Assembly: GCF_900602065.1 (NCBI RefSeq)
Contig: NZ_UWFN01000350.1
Span: 186,001 to 250,000, forward strand
Origin: Pseudomonas viridiflava
Lineage (GTDB): Bacteria > Pseudomonadota > Gammaproteobacteria > Pseudomonadales > Pseudomonadaceae
DNA: 64,000 nt
Reading direction: 5' to 3'
Shown: in pieces, positions 1 through 7,976 of the stretch
How the letters are laid out: every line of letters begins with the position of its first letter
Numbering within the stretch: position 1 is the stretch's first letter
Notes under the pieces: model-generated
What the model saw: the letters and a program-made list of their open reading frames with translations, nothing else
The model's database searches: none
Told to the model about the DNA's origin: nothing
Made by a program: the position numbers and the translations under genes

Positions 1-376
1 TTTCGGCACGTAATTCGTCAAGGCAGTCGCGGCTGTATTCGGACAGGCGAACCATGCGTTCTTTGTTCACGGCATAACGGCTGGCCGTGCAGTTGCGCAG
101 CATTTGCGCCATCCACAGGTACTGGTCGATATCGGCTGTGGCTTTGATCGCCAACGGGGCATGGCGTTGGAGCAGCCACTTAATGGCCTTGAGCGGTACG
201 CCGGGCGCTGCCCACGGCGATGCGTACCCCGGTGAAACCTGGCCTGCGTTGGCAAAGCTGGTTTCCATGGCTACTGCAGGCTGACGGTCCACAACAGTCA
301 CCTCCATGCCAGCCCGTGCCAGATAATAAGCACTGGTCGTGCCGATCACACCACTACCAAGGACCAGAACGCGCAT
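1..376 (-). CDS. dadA: D-amino acid dehydrogenase small subunit, 5' part only
   Basis: Membrane-associated FAD enzyme that oxidises D-amino acids, notably D-alanine, to the 2-oxo acid and ammonia. The N-terminal 125 residues are present and begin MRVLVLGSGVIGTTSAYYLA, the glycine-rich GxGxxG dinucleotide-binding loop of the DAO family, followed by the NAGQVSPGYASPWAAPG stretch typical of DadA. The gene runs off the left edge, so the catalytic C-terminus is not seen. It is divergent from the Lrp-family gene at 534, the usual regulator of dad genes in Pseudomonas. Family assignment is secure. Confidence 0.95.
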   Translation of the reverse strand, partial: MRVLVLGSGVIGTTSAYYLARAGMEVTVVDRQPAVAMETSFANAGQVSPGYASPWAAPGVPLKAIKWLLQRHAPLAIKATADIDQYLWMAQMLRNCTASRYAVNKERMVRLSEYSRDCLDELRAE

Positions 377-533
377 GTCGATTTACCTCATCGCGGATAT
401 CCGCTGACGTTTTGAAGTTTTAAGCAAGGATGTGTGCAGTATATGCAGCTCAGGGCAGTGCTTTTCACTGTATAAGCGCCTATATTTGGCGGGATTTCCC
501 GGCAAAGAAGCCTTTGGTAGAGGGGGTTTACCC
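377..533. promoter_or_regulatory. dadA-lrp divergent control region
   Basis: This 157-bp gap holds the start signals of two divergent genes. An inverted repeat, CAGTG-N5-CACTG, lies at 456-470 and abuts TATAAG at 471-476, a possible -10 for the rightward gene, although no good -35 is visible. Binding by Lrp/DadR here is inferred from the arrangement and is not proven by a motif. Confidence 0.4.
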
Positions 534-1022
534 ATGCGTACCCAAACCCAGTCCAAACGTGAACTGGACAAGATCGACCGCAGCATCTTGCGCATCCTCC
601 AGGCCGATGGCCGAATCTCCTTCACCGAACTGGGGGAGCGCGTCGGTTTATCCACAACGCCTTGCACAGAGCGGGTCCGCCGACTGGAACGCGAAGGCAT
701 CATCATGGGCTACAACGCCCGCCTCAATCCGCAAAGTCTCAAGGCTAGCCTATTGGTGTTCGTCGAGATCAGTCTCGACTACAAATCTGGCGACACCTTT
801 GAAGAATTCCGTCGCGCCGTGCTGAAGTTACCCCATGTGCTGGAGTGTCATCTGGTGTCGGGCGATTTTGATTACCTGGTCAAGGCACGCATTTCGGAGA
901 TGGCTTCGTACCGCAAGCTGCTGGGCGACATTCTGCTCAAGCTGCCCCATGTGCGGGAATCCAAGAGTTACATCGTGATGGAAGAGGTGAAAGAGAGTTT
1001 GAATCTGCCGATTGCGGATTGA
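534..1022 (+). CDS. lrp: Lrp/AsnC-family regulator of amino-acid catabolism (Lrp/DadR)
   Basis: Leucine-responsive type transcription factor of 162 residues, the normal length. An N-terminal winged HTH (about residues 11-60, with ELDKIDRSILRILQADGRIS and the recognition region STTPCTERVRRLE) precedes an AsnC/RAM effector domain containing HLVSGDFDYLVKA. The start at 534 is chosen because it gives the family N-terminus; a longer frame opens upstream without support. It is divergent from dadA, and in Pseudomonas the equivalent protein activates dadAX in response to alanine. That role is inferred from family and position. Confidence 0.93.
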   Translation: MRTQTQSKRELDKIDRSILRILQADGRISFTELGERVGLSTTPCTERVRRLEREGIIMGYNARLNPQSLKASLLVFVEISLDYKSGDTFEEFRRAVLKLPHVLECHLVSGDFDYLVKARISEMASYRKLLGDILLKLPHVRESKSYIVMEEVKESLNLPIAD

Positions 1023-1057
1023 ATAGGATTGGCACCGATCTCAAGCTCATGACGGAC

Positions 1058-1150
1058 TTGTGGGACCGAATTCATTCGGGAAGGCGATATTTCAGGCGAT
1101 ACAAAGATGGCGAATGTACTGGCCCTTTCGCGAATAAATTCGCTCCTACA
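1058..1150. repeat. REP-type palindromic repeat, family R3
   Basis: Imperfect inverted repeat with outer arms TGTGGGACCGAATTCATTCG and GCGAATAAATTCGCTCCTAC. The same unit recurs near 23013, 48754, 48953 and 53238. About 25 bp of left flank (ATCTCAAGCTCATGA and neighbours) is shared, in inverted orientation, with the flank of the 48953 copy, so the mobile unit may be longer than the palindrome. Confidence 0.8.
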
Positions 1151-1171
1151 GTTTTGAAATGCGTTCGGCCG

Positions 1172-1525
1172 CTAAACCAACACCTGCCGCGTCGATGCCA
1201 TGTACTCATGAATCTGCTTTTCGACCCGTGGATGAATCATCTCCACCGGCCGACGGCCATTGGGGCATGGCAGGGTCGGCGTGGTGCCGAACAGCCGGCA
1301 GATCAGTGGGCGTTCGTCGTAGACCGTGCAACCATTGGGCCCTAGGTGCACGCAATTCAGTTCGTCCATGGCCGCATCCTGCTCGGCTGAGGTCTTGCGC
1401 GGCAGGCGGGACATTTCTTCGGGCGAGGTGGTCACCGGGCCACAGCAGTCGTGGCAGCCAGGGACGCACTCGAAAGAGGGTATCTGTTGGCGCAGCGAAC
1501 GAATTTTCTGACTGTTGCAGCTCAT
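1172..1525 (-). CDS. YkgJ-family cysteine-cluster protein
   Basis: Small protein of 117 residues. The CVPGCHDCCGP motif near residue 20, with later cysteines in LNCVHLGPNGCTVYDERPLICRLFG, is the signature of the YkgJ/UPF0153 putative Zn/Fe-chelating family. No enzymatic function is established for the family. It is convergent with the Lrp gene and divergent from the FAD oxidase at 1668, and seems to be a single-gene unit. Confidence 0.85.
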   Translation of the reverse strand: MSCNSQKIRSLRQQIPSFECVPGCHDCCGPVTTSPEEMSRLPRKTSAEQDAAMDELNCVHLGPNGCTVYDERPLICRLFGTTPTLPCPNGRRPVEMIHPRVEKQIHEYMASTRQVLV

Positions 1526-1667
1526 TTATCTTACCCACTGTGAATGGGCGCGATTTTGCCTGAGTCACGCCACTCAAGACAGCACTGTCCGCCCGCGCCT
1601 TGCTCGCGGCCGAACCTGCGGCTTATCCTCGGGAATGTTTTTCAGACGCCAGCAACGGGATCCCGCC

Positions 1668-2981
1668 ATGAACGCCCGCGTTCAACCATCGACCGCCAAC
1701 GACCAGCACGCCGCTTCTTATTACGCCGCCAGCAGCCACCCACAACCGGACTATCCGCCACTGCAAAGCCAGATTCGGGCTGACGTTTGCGTGGTGGGCG
1801 GCGGCTTTTCAGGCCTTAACACGGCGATTGAGCTGGCGGAAAGGGGGCTGAGTGTCGTGCTGCTTGAGGCGCACAAGATCGGCTGGGGCGCCAGCGGGCG
1901 TAATGGCGGGCAATTGATTCGAGGCGTAGGTCACGGGCTGGAACAATTCACGAATGTGGTCGGCGCTGACGGAGTTCGTCAGTTGAAGCTGATGGGGATC
2001 GAAGCCGTAGAGATCGTTCGTCAGCGAGTCGAGCGCTATGGCATCGATTGCGATCTGACCTGGGGTTATTGCGACCTGGCCAACAAGCCTCGGGATCTCG
2101 CCGGGCTGGCCGAGGATGCTGATGAGCTGCGCGATTTAGGTTATCGCCATTCGTTAAAACTGCTGCAGGCCAGTGAGATGCATAGCGTAGTAGGTTCGGA
2201 CCGTTATGTGGGCGGCCTTATCGACACGGGGTCGGGGCATTTGCACCCGCTGAACCTTGCCTTGGGCGAAGCCGCTGTTGCGCAGTCGCTGTGTGTGCAA
2301 GTGTTCGAGCATTCGGCGGTGAGCCGTATCGAATATGGCCCGCAGGTCAAAGTGCATACTGCTGAGGGCCTGGTTCAGGCCAAGACATTGGTGCTGGGCT
2401 GCAACGCTTACCTGAATGATCTCAACCCGCAACTCAGCGGCAAGGTCTTACCCGCCGGTAGCTACATCATCGCCACCGAGCCGTTGAGTGAAGAACTGGC
2501 CAAGCAGTTGCTGCCTCAGAATATGGCCGTGTGTGATCAGCGTGTGACGGTCGACTACTTCCGGCTTTCAGCGGATCGGCGTCTGTTGTTTGGTGGGGCT
2601 TGTCACTACTCGGGTCGTGACCCGCAAGACATCGCGGCGTATATGCAGCCCAAGATGCTCAAGGTTTTCCCGCAGTTGGCGGCGGTGAAGATCGATTATC
2701 AGTGGGGCGGCATGATCGGCATCGGGGCCAACCGCTTGCCGCAGATCGGCCGTTTGAAGGACCAGCCTAACGTGTTCTACGCCCAGGCGTATTCCGGGCA
2801 CGGTCTGAACGCGACCCATCTGGCTGGCAAGCTGCTCGGTGAAGCCATTGCCGGGCAACACAGCGACGGTTTCGAGCTGTTCGCCAAAGTGCCGCATATC
2901 ACCTTCCCCGGCGGCAAGCATCTGCGCTCGCCATTGCTGGCGCTGGGGATGCTTTGGCATCGGTTGAAGGAATTGCGTTGA
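1668..2981 (+). CDS. pauB: FAD-dependent gamma-glutamylpolyamine oxidase (PauB/PuuB type)
   Basis: Predicted to oxidise gamma-glutamylated putrescine or related polyamines to the aldehyde, the second step of glutamylated polyamine breakdown. The protein has 437 residues: a DAO-fold Rossmann motif (VCVVGGGFSGLNTAIELAER) near residue 45, GWGASGRNGGQLIRG just after it (the usual FAD-contacting PuuB segment), and the C-terminal YAQAYSGHGLNATHLAGK flavin-capping loop. The start at 1668 is chosen over upstream in-frame codons because it gives the family N-terminus. The KauB-type aldehyde dehydrogenase at 7977 would take its product. As I recall, PAO1 PA5309 (PauB4) sits in the same place. Exact substrate is inferred. 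Confidence 0.85.
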   Translation: MNARVQPSTANDQHAASYYAASSHPQPDYPPLQSQIRADVCVVGGGFSGLNTAIELAERGLSVVLLEAHKIGWGASGRNGGQLIRGVGHGLEQFTNVVGADGVRQLKLMGIEAVEIVRQRVERYGIDCDLTWGYCDLANKPRDLAGLAEDADELRDLGYRHSLKLLQASEMHSVVGSDRYVGGLIDTGSGHLHPLNLALGEAAVAQSLCVQVFEHSAVSRIEYGPQVKVHTAEGLVQAKTLVLGCNAYLNDLNPQLSGKVLPAGSYIIATEPLSEELAKQLLPQNMAVCDQRVTVDYFRLSADRRLLFGGACHYSGRDPQDIAAYMQPKMLKVFPQLAAVKIDYQWGGMIGIGANRLPQIGRLKDQPNVFYAQAYSGHGLNATHLAGKLLGEAIAGQHSDGFELFAKVPHITFPGGKHLRSPLLALGMLWHRLKELR

Positions 2982-3019
2982 GGCTGAAGCTACTGTGGTC
3001 AGCACCAAACGCGGTCCTT

Positions 3020-3136
3020 GTGGGAGCGGTGCTTGGTCTGGGCGGCATTCCGACGATAAGGACACCGCAATTCTAAAGTGAACCGCGTCCGGCCTTATCG
3101 TCGGAATGCCGCCCAGACCAAGCACCGCTCCCACAG
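3020..3136. repeat. REP/REPIN repeat, family R1' (both arms)
   Basis: Long near-perfect inverted repeat. The left arm runs GTGGGAGCGGTGCTTGGTCT then GGGCGGCATTCCGACGATAA; the right arm is its complement ending ACCGCTCCCACAG. It lies between the convergent pauB-like gene and the DUF1127 gene, where it may also help terminate transcription. The same GGCATTCCGA arm occurs as one half of chimeric copies at 13564 and 42224. Confidence 0.85.
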
Positions 3137-3169
3137 GACCGCGATCGACCGTTGTGCTTGCGGCGGTCC

Positions 3170-3403
3170 CTACTCCCGCCAAAACGGCTTCAACCCTTCG
3201 CGCATCGCCTGAGCGGAGCTAAGGCCGATATCACTCAGTTGCTCTTCAGTCAGATTCAGCAGCCCCCTGCGTGATGTCCAGCGATGGCGATACAGCGCCC
3301 AGCGGCTTAGCTTCGGTCCGCTTGCTGTCTTGGCGACAACTGCTTTTCCGCTACTCAGTTCCTGGCTGTAAAGCGCCAACCGCACATCACTCAACCCGTT
3401 CAT
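3170..3403 (-). CDS. DUF1127 small protein
   Basis: A 77-residue basic protein with a C-terminal DUF1127 motif: LLNLTEEQLSDIGLSSAQAM followed by KPFWRE. DUF1127 proteins are small and often RNA-binding or stress-related in alphaproteobacteria, but no function is known for this one. The start at 3403 is preferred over upstream in-frame ATGs because GAGGGT lies just before it. It is divergent from the MocR regulator gene. Confidence 0.8.
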   Translation of the reverse strand: MNGLSDVRLALYSQELSSGKAVVAKTASGPKLSRWALYRHRWTSRRGLLNLTEEQLSDIGLSSAQAMREGLKPFWRE

Positions 3404-3577
3404 GTTCCCAACCCTCATTACGTTGTGGTGTGGGTACATGATGAATCGGCGCGACAAACCATTACAGATTCAAACAAATCTATTTATCGGCATACAGATG
3501 TTTTCATTACGGCGCTGAATGCTGTATTTTTTGCCTATCTGTACGGTAATCCCCTCAAATATTTCGAGAGTATGCTC

Positions 3578-5011
3578 ATGACGCTCTACGTGAACCTCGC
3601 CGAGTTACTGGGCACGCGTATCGAAAACGGCTTTTACCGGCCGGGTGACAGATTGCCTTCGGTTCGGGCACTGAGTGTTGAACATGGCGTGAGCCTGAGT
3701 ACGGTGCAACAAGCGTATCGCGTGCTGGAAGACAGCGGCCTTGCCCTGCCCAAACCCAAGTCCGGGTATTTCGTGCCGGTCAGCCGCTCTGTTCCGGCAC
3801 TTCCGGTAGTCGGTCGTCCTGCCCAGCGTCCAGTGGATATCTCCCAGTGGGATCAGGTACTGGACCTGATGCGGGTCAAGGCGCTGCCGAATCTTGTGCA
3901 ACTGGGGCGTGGCATGCCTGACGTCAGCAGCCCGACGTTGCGCCCGCTGATGCGTGCCCTTGGCCGTATCAGTCGCGATGAGCAGATGCCGGGTCTGTAT
4001 TACGACAGCATTCAGGGTAACCAGACACTTCGTGAACAAGTTGCCCGCCTGTTGCTGGATTCGGGCTGTAACCTGACCGCCAACGATTTGTTGATCACCA
4101 CCGGTTGCCACGAAGCGCTTTCGGCCAGCGTCAGGGCCATCTGTGATCCGGGGGATATCGTCGCCGTGGACTCGCCAAGCTTTTTCGGCGCCATGCAGAC
4201 GCTGAAAGGCCTGGGCATGAAAGCCCTGGAAATCCCTACCGATCCCGTGACCGGCATCAGCCTTGAAGCGCTTGAACTGGCGCTGGAGCAATGGCCGATC
4301 AAAGTCATACAGCTGACGCCCAACTGCAACAACCCGCTGGGCTACGTCATGCCGGAAAACCGCAAGCGCGCCTTGCTGACGCTGGCTCAGCGCTTTGATG
4401 TGGCGATCATCGAAGACGATGTGTATGGCGATCTGGCGTTCAGTTATCCGCGACCGCGGACGATCAAATCCTTCGACGAAGACGGTCGGGTGCTGCTGTG
4501 CAGTTCATTTTCCAAAACCCTTGCGCCAGGCCTGCGCATTGGTTGGGTTGCGCCGGGCCGCTATCTGGAGCGCGTGCTGCACATGAAGTACATCGGCACC
4601 GGTTCAACAGCGCCCCAGCCGCAACTGGCGATTGCCGAGTTTCTTGAGGGCGGACATTACGAGCCTCACTTGAGGCGCATGCGCAGTCAGTACCAGCGCA
4701 GTCGCGAGCAAATGATCGACTGGGTCATGCGTTATTTTCCGACGGGCACCAGAGTGAGTCGACCACAAGGTGGTTTCATGCTGTGGGTCGAACTTGCCGA
4801 AGATTTCGATACGTTGCGTCTGAATCGTGCGCTGTTAACCAAAGGCGTACAGATAGCTGTCGGCAGCATTTTTTCTGCCTCCGGCAAATACCGTAATTGC
4901 CTGCGAATGAACTTTGCCGCCAAGCCAACCGCTGAGGTCGAGAACGCGGTGCGTACGGTCGGCGAAACCATTTCACAGCTGATTGCCGAGCAATCGACGC
5001 CTGTTGCGTAA
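3578..5011 (+). CDS. MocR-family GntR/aminotransferase-like regulator
   Basis: Two-domain PLP-dependent transcription factor of about 477 residues. Residues 1-70 form a GntR-type winged HTH (YRPGDRLPSVRALSVEHGVS, then STVQQAYRVLEDSGL). The rest is a fold-type I aminotransferase domain with TPNCNNPLGYV and the PLP-lysine motif SSFSKTLAPGLRIGW. The start was placed at 3578 because CGAGAG lies seven bases upstream; the ATG at 3572 is an equally possible start two codons earlier. Its target is unknown; the divergent DUF1127 gene and the phospholipase D gene 46 bp downstream are candidates. Confidence 0.9.
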   Translation: MTLYVNLAELLGTRIENGFYRPGDRLPSVRALSVEHGVSLSTVQQAYRVLEDSGLALPKPKSGYFVPVSRSVPALPVVGRPAQRPVDISQWDQVLDLMRVKALPNLVQLGRGMPDVSSPTLRPLMRALGRISRDEQMPGLYYDSIQGNQTLREQVARLLLDSGCNLTANDLLITTGCHEALSASVRAICDPGDIVAVDSPSFFGAMQTLKGLGMKALEIPTDPVTGISLEALELALEQWPIKVIQLTPNCNNPLGYVMPENRKRALLTLAQRFDVAIIEDDVYGDLAFSYPRPRTIKSFDEDGRVLLCSSFSKTLAPGLRIGWVAPGRYLERVLHMKYIGTGSTAPQPQLAIAEFLEGGHYEPHLRRMRSQYQRSREQMIDWVMRYFPTGTRVSRPQGGFMLWVELAEDFDTLRLNRALLTKGVQIAVGSIFSASGKYRNCLRMNFAAKPTAEVENAVRTVGETISQLIAEQSTPVA

Positions 5012-5057
5012 CTTTTCCGGGGTTTTTGCGGTCATATCGCCGAGCTGTAATTTCCGG

Positions 5058-6653
5058 ATGATCATTTTGAAAAAGACATGGGCCCTGCCCTTTTTTCTGT
5101 TCGTCGCGTCGTGGGTCAGCGGCTGTTCGCACGTTCACATACCCAACGAGCCCAGTCAGGCGTTGCCGCCGACGGATTCGGCGTTTGGCCGTTCTGTGCA
5201 GGCGATGGCTCAGCCTCACGAGGGTCGTTCGGGTTTTCGCCTGCTGTCCAACAGCACCGAAGCCTTCATGGCGCGTGCCGAGCTGATCCGCAATGCCCGC
5301 ACCAGCCTGGATTTGCAGTACTACATCGTCCATGACGGTTTGAGCACCCGCGCCTTGATTGATGAGTTGCTCAAGGCGGCTGATCGCGGTGTTCGCGTGC
5401 GCATCCTGCTCGATGACACCACCAGCGACGGGCTTGATCACTCTATCGCTACCCTGGCGGCGCATCCCAACATTCAGATTCGATTGTTCAATCCGCAAAG
5501 CCTCGGCCGCGAGACCGGCGTGACCCGCAGTGTGGGGCGGCTGTTGAACCTGTCGCGCCAGCACCGGCGCATGCACAACAAGTTGTGGCTGGCCGACAGC
5601 AGCGTGGCCATCGTGGGTGGGCGCAATCTGGGTGATGAATACTTCGATGCCGAAGAAAACCTGAATTTCACCGACATCGACATGCTCAGTGTTGGTCCGG
5701 TAGCCGAGCAGCTCGGGCACAGTTTTGATCAGTACTGGAACAGCACGCTGAGCAAGCCGATTGCCGAGTTCATGTATTTCCTGCCGACGACTCGCGATCT
5801 GGCCAAGGCGCGCAAACGTCTGGAGGCATCGCTCGTAGAGTCGCAGCATAAACACAAGGCGCTGTACGACCGCCTGATGGCCTATCAGAAAAACCCACGT
5901 CTCAAAATCTGGTTCAACGAATTGATCTGGGCGCACAACCAGGCACTGTGGGATGCGCCGACCAAAGTGCTGGCCCGTGGCGAACCTGACCCGCATCTAC
6001 TGCTCACCACGCAACTGGCGCCTGAGCTGCTCAACGCAAACAAGGAACTGATACTGGTTTCCGCCTACTTCGTGCCGGGTGAAGAAGGTTTGCTTTACCT
6101 GACCGGGCGTGCCGATGCCGGGGTTTCGGTCAGTTTGCTGACCAACTCCCTTGAGGCGACTGACGTGCCTGCGGTACATGGCGGTTATGCGCCTTATCGC
6201 AAGGCGTTGCTGGAGCATGGCGTGAAGCTGTTCGAAATGCGCCGCCAGCCGGGTGATCCCGGCAGTGCAAGTGGCGGCAGCGGGCCGCATCTGTTCAGCA
6301 AAGGCGGTACGTTTGGTGGTGGTTCGGATTCCAGTCTGCACAGCAAGGCGATGACGTTTGACCGCCGCAAAGTGTTCGTCGGCTCCTTCAACTTCGACCC
6401 GCGCTCGGTGCTGTGGAACACCGAAGTCGGCGTGTTGGTAGACAGCCCTGAACTGACCGAAGCACTGCGCGAACTGGCCTTGCAAGGCATGCAGCCGACC
6501 CTGAGTTATGAGGCGAAGCTGGAAGACGGCAAAGTGGTGTGGGTCACCGAAGACAACGGCAAAATCCACACCTTGTACAAAGAGCCCGGCGATACCTGGC
6601 GGCGCTTGAACGCGTGGTTCAGCCGGGTCGTGGGCCTGGAGAAAATGCTCTAG
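5058..6653 (+). CDS. Phospholipase D-family lipoprotein (cardiolipin synthase-like)
   Basis: The 531-residue product starts with a lipoprotein signal (FLFVASWVSGC, Cys as the lipidated residue), so it should be anchored on the outer face of a membrane. Two HxKxxxxD catalytic motifs are present: MHNKLWLADSSVAIVGGRN near residue 175 and LHSKAMTFDRRKVFVGSFN near residue 430. This two-HKD layout is that of phospholipase D and cardiolipin synthase C-like phosphatidyltransferases. It follows the MocR gene closely and overlaps the 3' end of the MFS gene on the other strand by four bases. The substrate is not determinable from sequence. Confidence 0.9.
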   Translation: MIILKKTWALPFFLFVASWVSGCSHVHIPNEPSQALPPTDSAFGRSVQAMAQPHEGRSGFRLLSNSTEAFMARAELIRNARTSLDLQYYIVHDGLSTRALIDELLKAADRGVRVRILLDDTTSDGLDHSIATLAAHPNIQIRLFNPQSLGRETGVTRSVGRLLNLSRQHRRMHNKLWLADSSVAIVGGRNLGDEYFDAEENLNFTDIDMLSVGPVAEQLGHSFDQYWNSTLSKPIAEFMYFLPTTRDLAKARKRLEASLVESQHKHKALYDRLMAYQKNPRLKIWFNELIWAHNQALWDAPTKVLARGEPDPHLLLTTQLAPELLNANKELILVSAYFVPGEEGLLYLTGRADAGVSVSLLTNSLEATDVPAVHGGYAPYRKALLEHGVKLFEMRRQPGDPGSASGGSGPHLFSKGGTFGGGSDSSLHSKAMTFDRRKVFVGSFNFDPRSVLWNTEVGVLVDSPELTEALRELALQGMQPTLSYEAKLEDGKVVWVTEDNGKIHTLYKEPGDTWRRLNAWFSRVVGLEKML

Positions 6654-7795
6654 GTCGCCAGCGGTTGAACCCCGAACGCTCCGCGTCGCAATGACAGGAT
6701 CACCAGGCCAAACGCACCTGCCGCCATCAGCAGCGGCAGTGCCTGACCGCTGACCCACTGGCTGCCCGCTCCGGCCGCCAGTGGCCCCAGCAAACAACCG
6801 ATGCCCCATAACTGCGCCACATGCGCATTGGCGCGAACCAGTGCGTCATCGCGGAAGCGTTCACCAATCAGAATCAGCGACAGAGTGAACAAGCCGCCTG
6901 CGCTGGCCCCGAATAGCACCCACAGCGGCCAGATCAGCACGGTATTCACCAGCAGCGGCACCAGCAGGCTTGAAATCATCAACGCCACTGCACAGCTCGA
7001 AAACAGCGTGCGCCGCGAAACCTTGTCGGCCAGTGCGCCAATCGGCAATTGCAGAAGCGCGTCGCCCACCACCACGGTGCTGATCATCGCCAGGGCGATT
7101 TCCGGAGTGAAGCCCTGACGCAGGCAATAGATCGGCAGCAAGGTCAGAATCAGAGCCTCAAATGCAGCGAACAGCGCTACCGCCCAGGCGATTGCGGGCA
7201 TGGAGCGACAAAAAGCGAACAGGTCGATGAAAGTGACGCGGCATGCATCGGCGCTAGGCGCCCCGCTTCTGCCCAGCAGCAAAAACGGCGAAATGATCAG
7301 CAATGCGACACCGACCCAGAAGCCAGTGTCGTGCTCGGTGCCCAGTGCCCCAAGCAGCAGCGGCCCGGCCAGTTGGCACAGCGCATAAGTGCTGCCATAC
7401 AGTGCGACGAGACGGCCACGCCATTTTTCGACGACCAGTTGGTTGATCCAGCTTTCACCGAGGATAAAGACGATGGTCAGGATCACGCCGAGCATCAGCC
7501 GCAAGACCAGCCAAACCGGGTAATACGGGAGTAGCGCGAGCAGACCTACAGATAGCGCGCCGGCCCACAGGCAGCGGCGCATCAGTGCGGCTGTGCCGAA
7601 ACGTGCAGCGAGGCCGCTGGCCAGGCTGGCGCCGAGCAGCACGCCGATCGCGGGCATCGCCGCCATTACGCCAATGGCGAACGAGCCGTAGCCCCAGCTT
7701 TCCAGTCGCAAGGACACCAGCGGCATGCTGACGCCCAATGCCAGTCCGACGGAAAGCACCGACGCCAGAACCGCGAAATAAGTACCCCAACGCAT
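6650..7795 (-). CDS. MFS transporter
   Basis: Major facilitator of 381 residues with about 12 hydrophobic segments and no sensor or binding domain. Motif-A-like loops are visible (GALADKVSRRTLF in the second half). The start at 7795 is preferred over an upstream in-frame ATG because MRWGTYFAVLASVLSVGLAL begins the first membrane helix and GGGAG lies upstream. It sits between the PLD-like gene and the KauB-like gene, the same neighbours as in PAO1 as I recall. Substrate unknown; a role in polyamine or amino-acid traffic would be a guess from context. Confidence 0.88.
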   Translation of the reverse strand: MRWGTYFAVLASVLSVGLALGVSMPLVSLRLESWGYGSFAIGVMAAMPAIGVLLGASLASGLAARFGTAALMRRCLWAGALSVGLLALLPYYPVWLVLRLMLGVILTIVFILGESWINQLVVEKWRGRLVALYGSTYALCQLAGPLLLGALGTEHDTGFWVGVALLIISPFLLLGRSGAPSADACRVTFIDLFAFCRSMPAIAWAVALFAAFEALILTLLPIYCLRQGFTPEIALAMISTVVVGDALLQLPIGALADKVSRRTLFSSCAVALMISSLLVPLLVNTVLIWPLWVLFGASAGGLFTLSLILIGERFRDDALVRANAHVAQLWGIGCLLGPLAAGAGSQWVSGQALPLLMAAGAFGLVILSLRRGAFGVQPLAT

Positions 7796-7884
7796 TCCCA
7801 CACTCCCGTGGATCAAAAGGCCAAGACGAAACAGCCGGGCTGTCCCAAGGGAAGCCCGGCTGTCTTGAAGCAAATCACCACTCC

Positions 7885-7959
7885 CTGTAGGAGCTGCCGA
7901 AGGCTGCGAACAGCGGTGTCCCAGGCTAACCGCTTCGCAGCCTTCGGCAGCTCCTACAG
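7885..7959. repeat. REP-type palindrome, family R2
   Basis: Inverted repeat CTGTAGGAGCTGCCGAAGGC ... GCCTTCGGCAGCTCCTACAG with 20-bp near-perfect arms. Copies occur at 15973, 16757 and 39268, with a half copy at 48686. It lies between the aldehyde dehydrogenase and MFS genes. Confidence 0.85.
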
Positions 7960-7976
7960 GGCGGCGCGTGTAGCGG

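Noticed and set aside
4776..5996. 406-codon minus-strand frame across the MocR and phospholipase D genes
   Set aside because: Antisense to two well-supported genes and without recognisable motifs.
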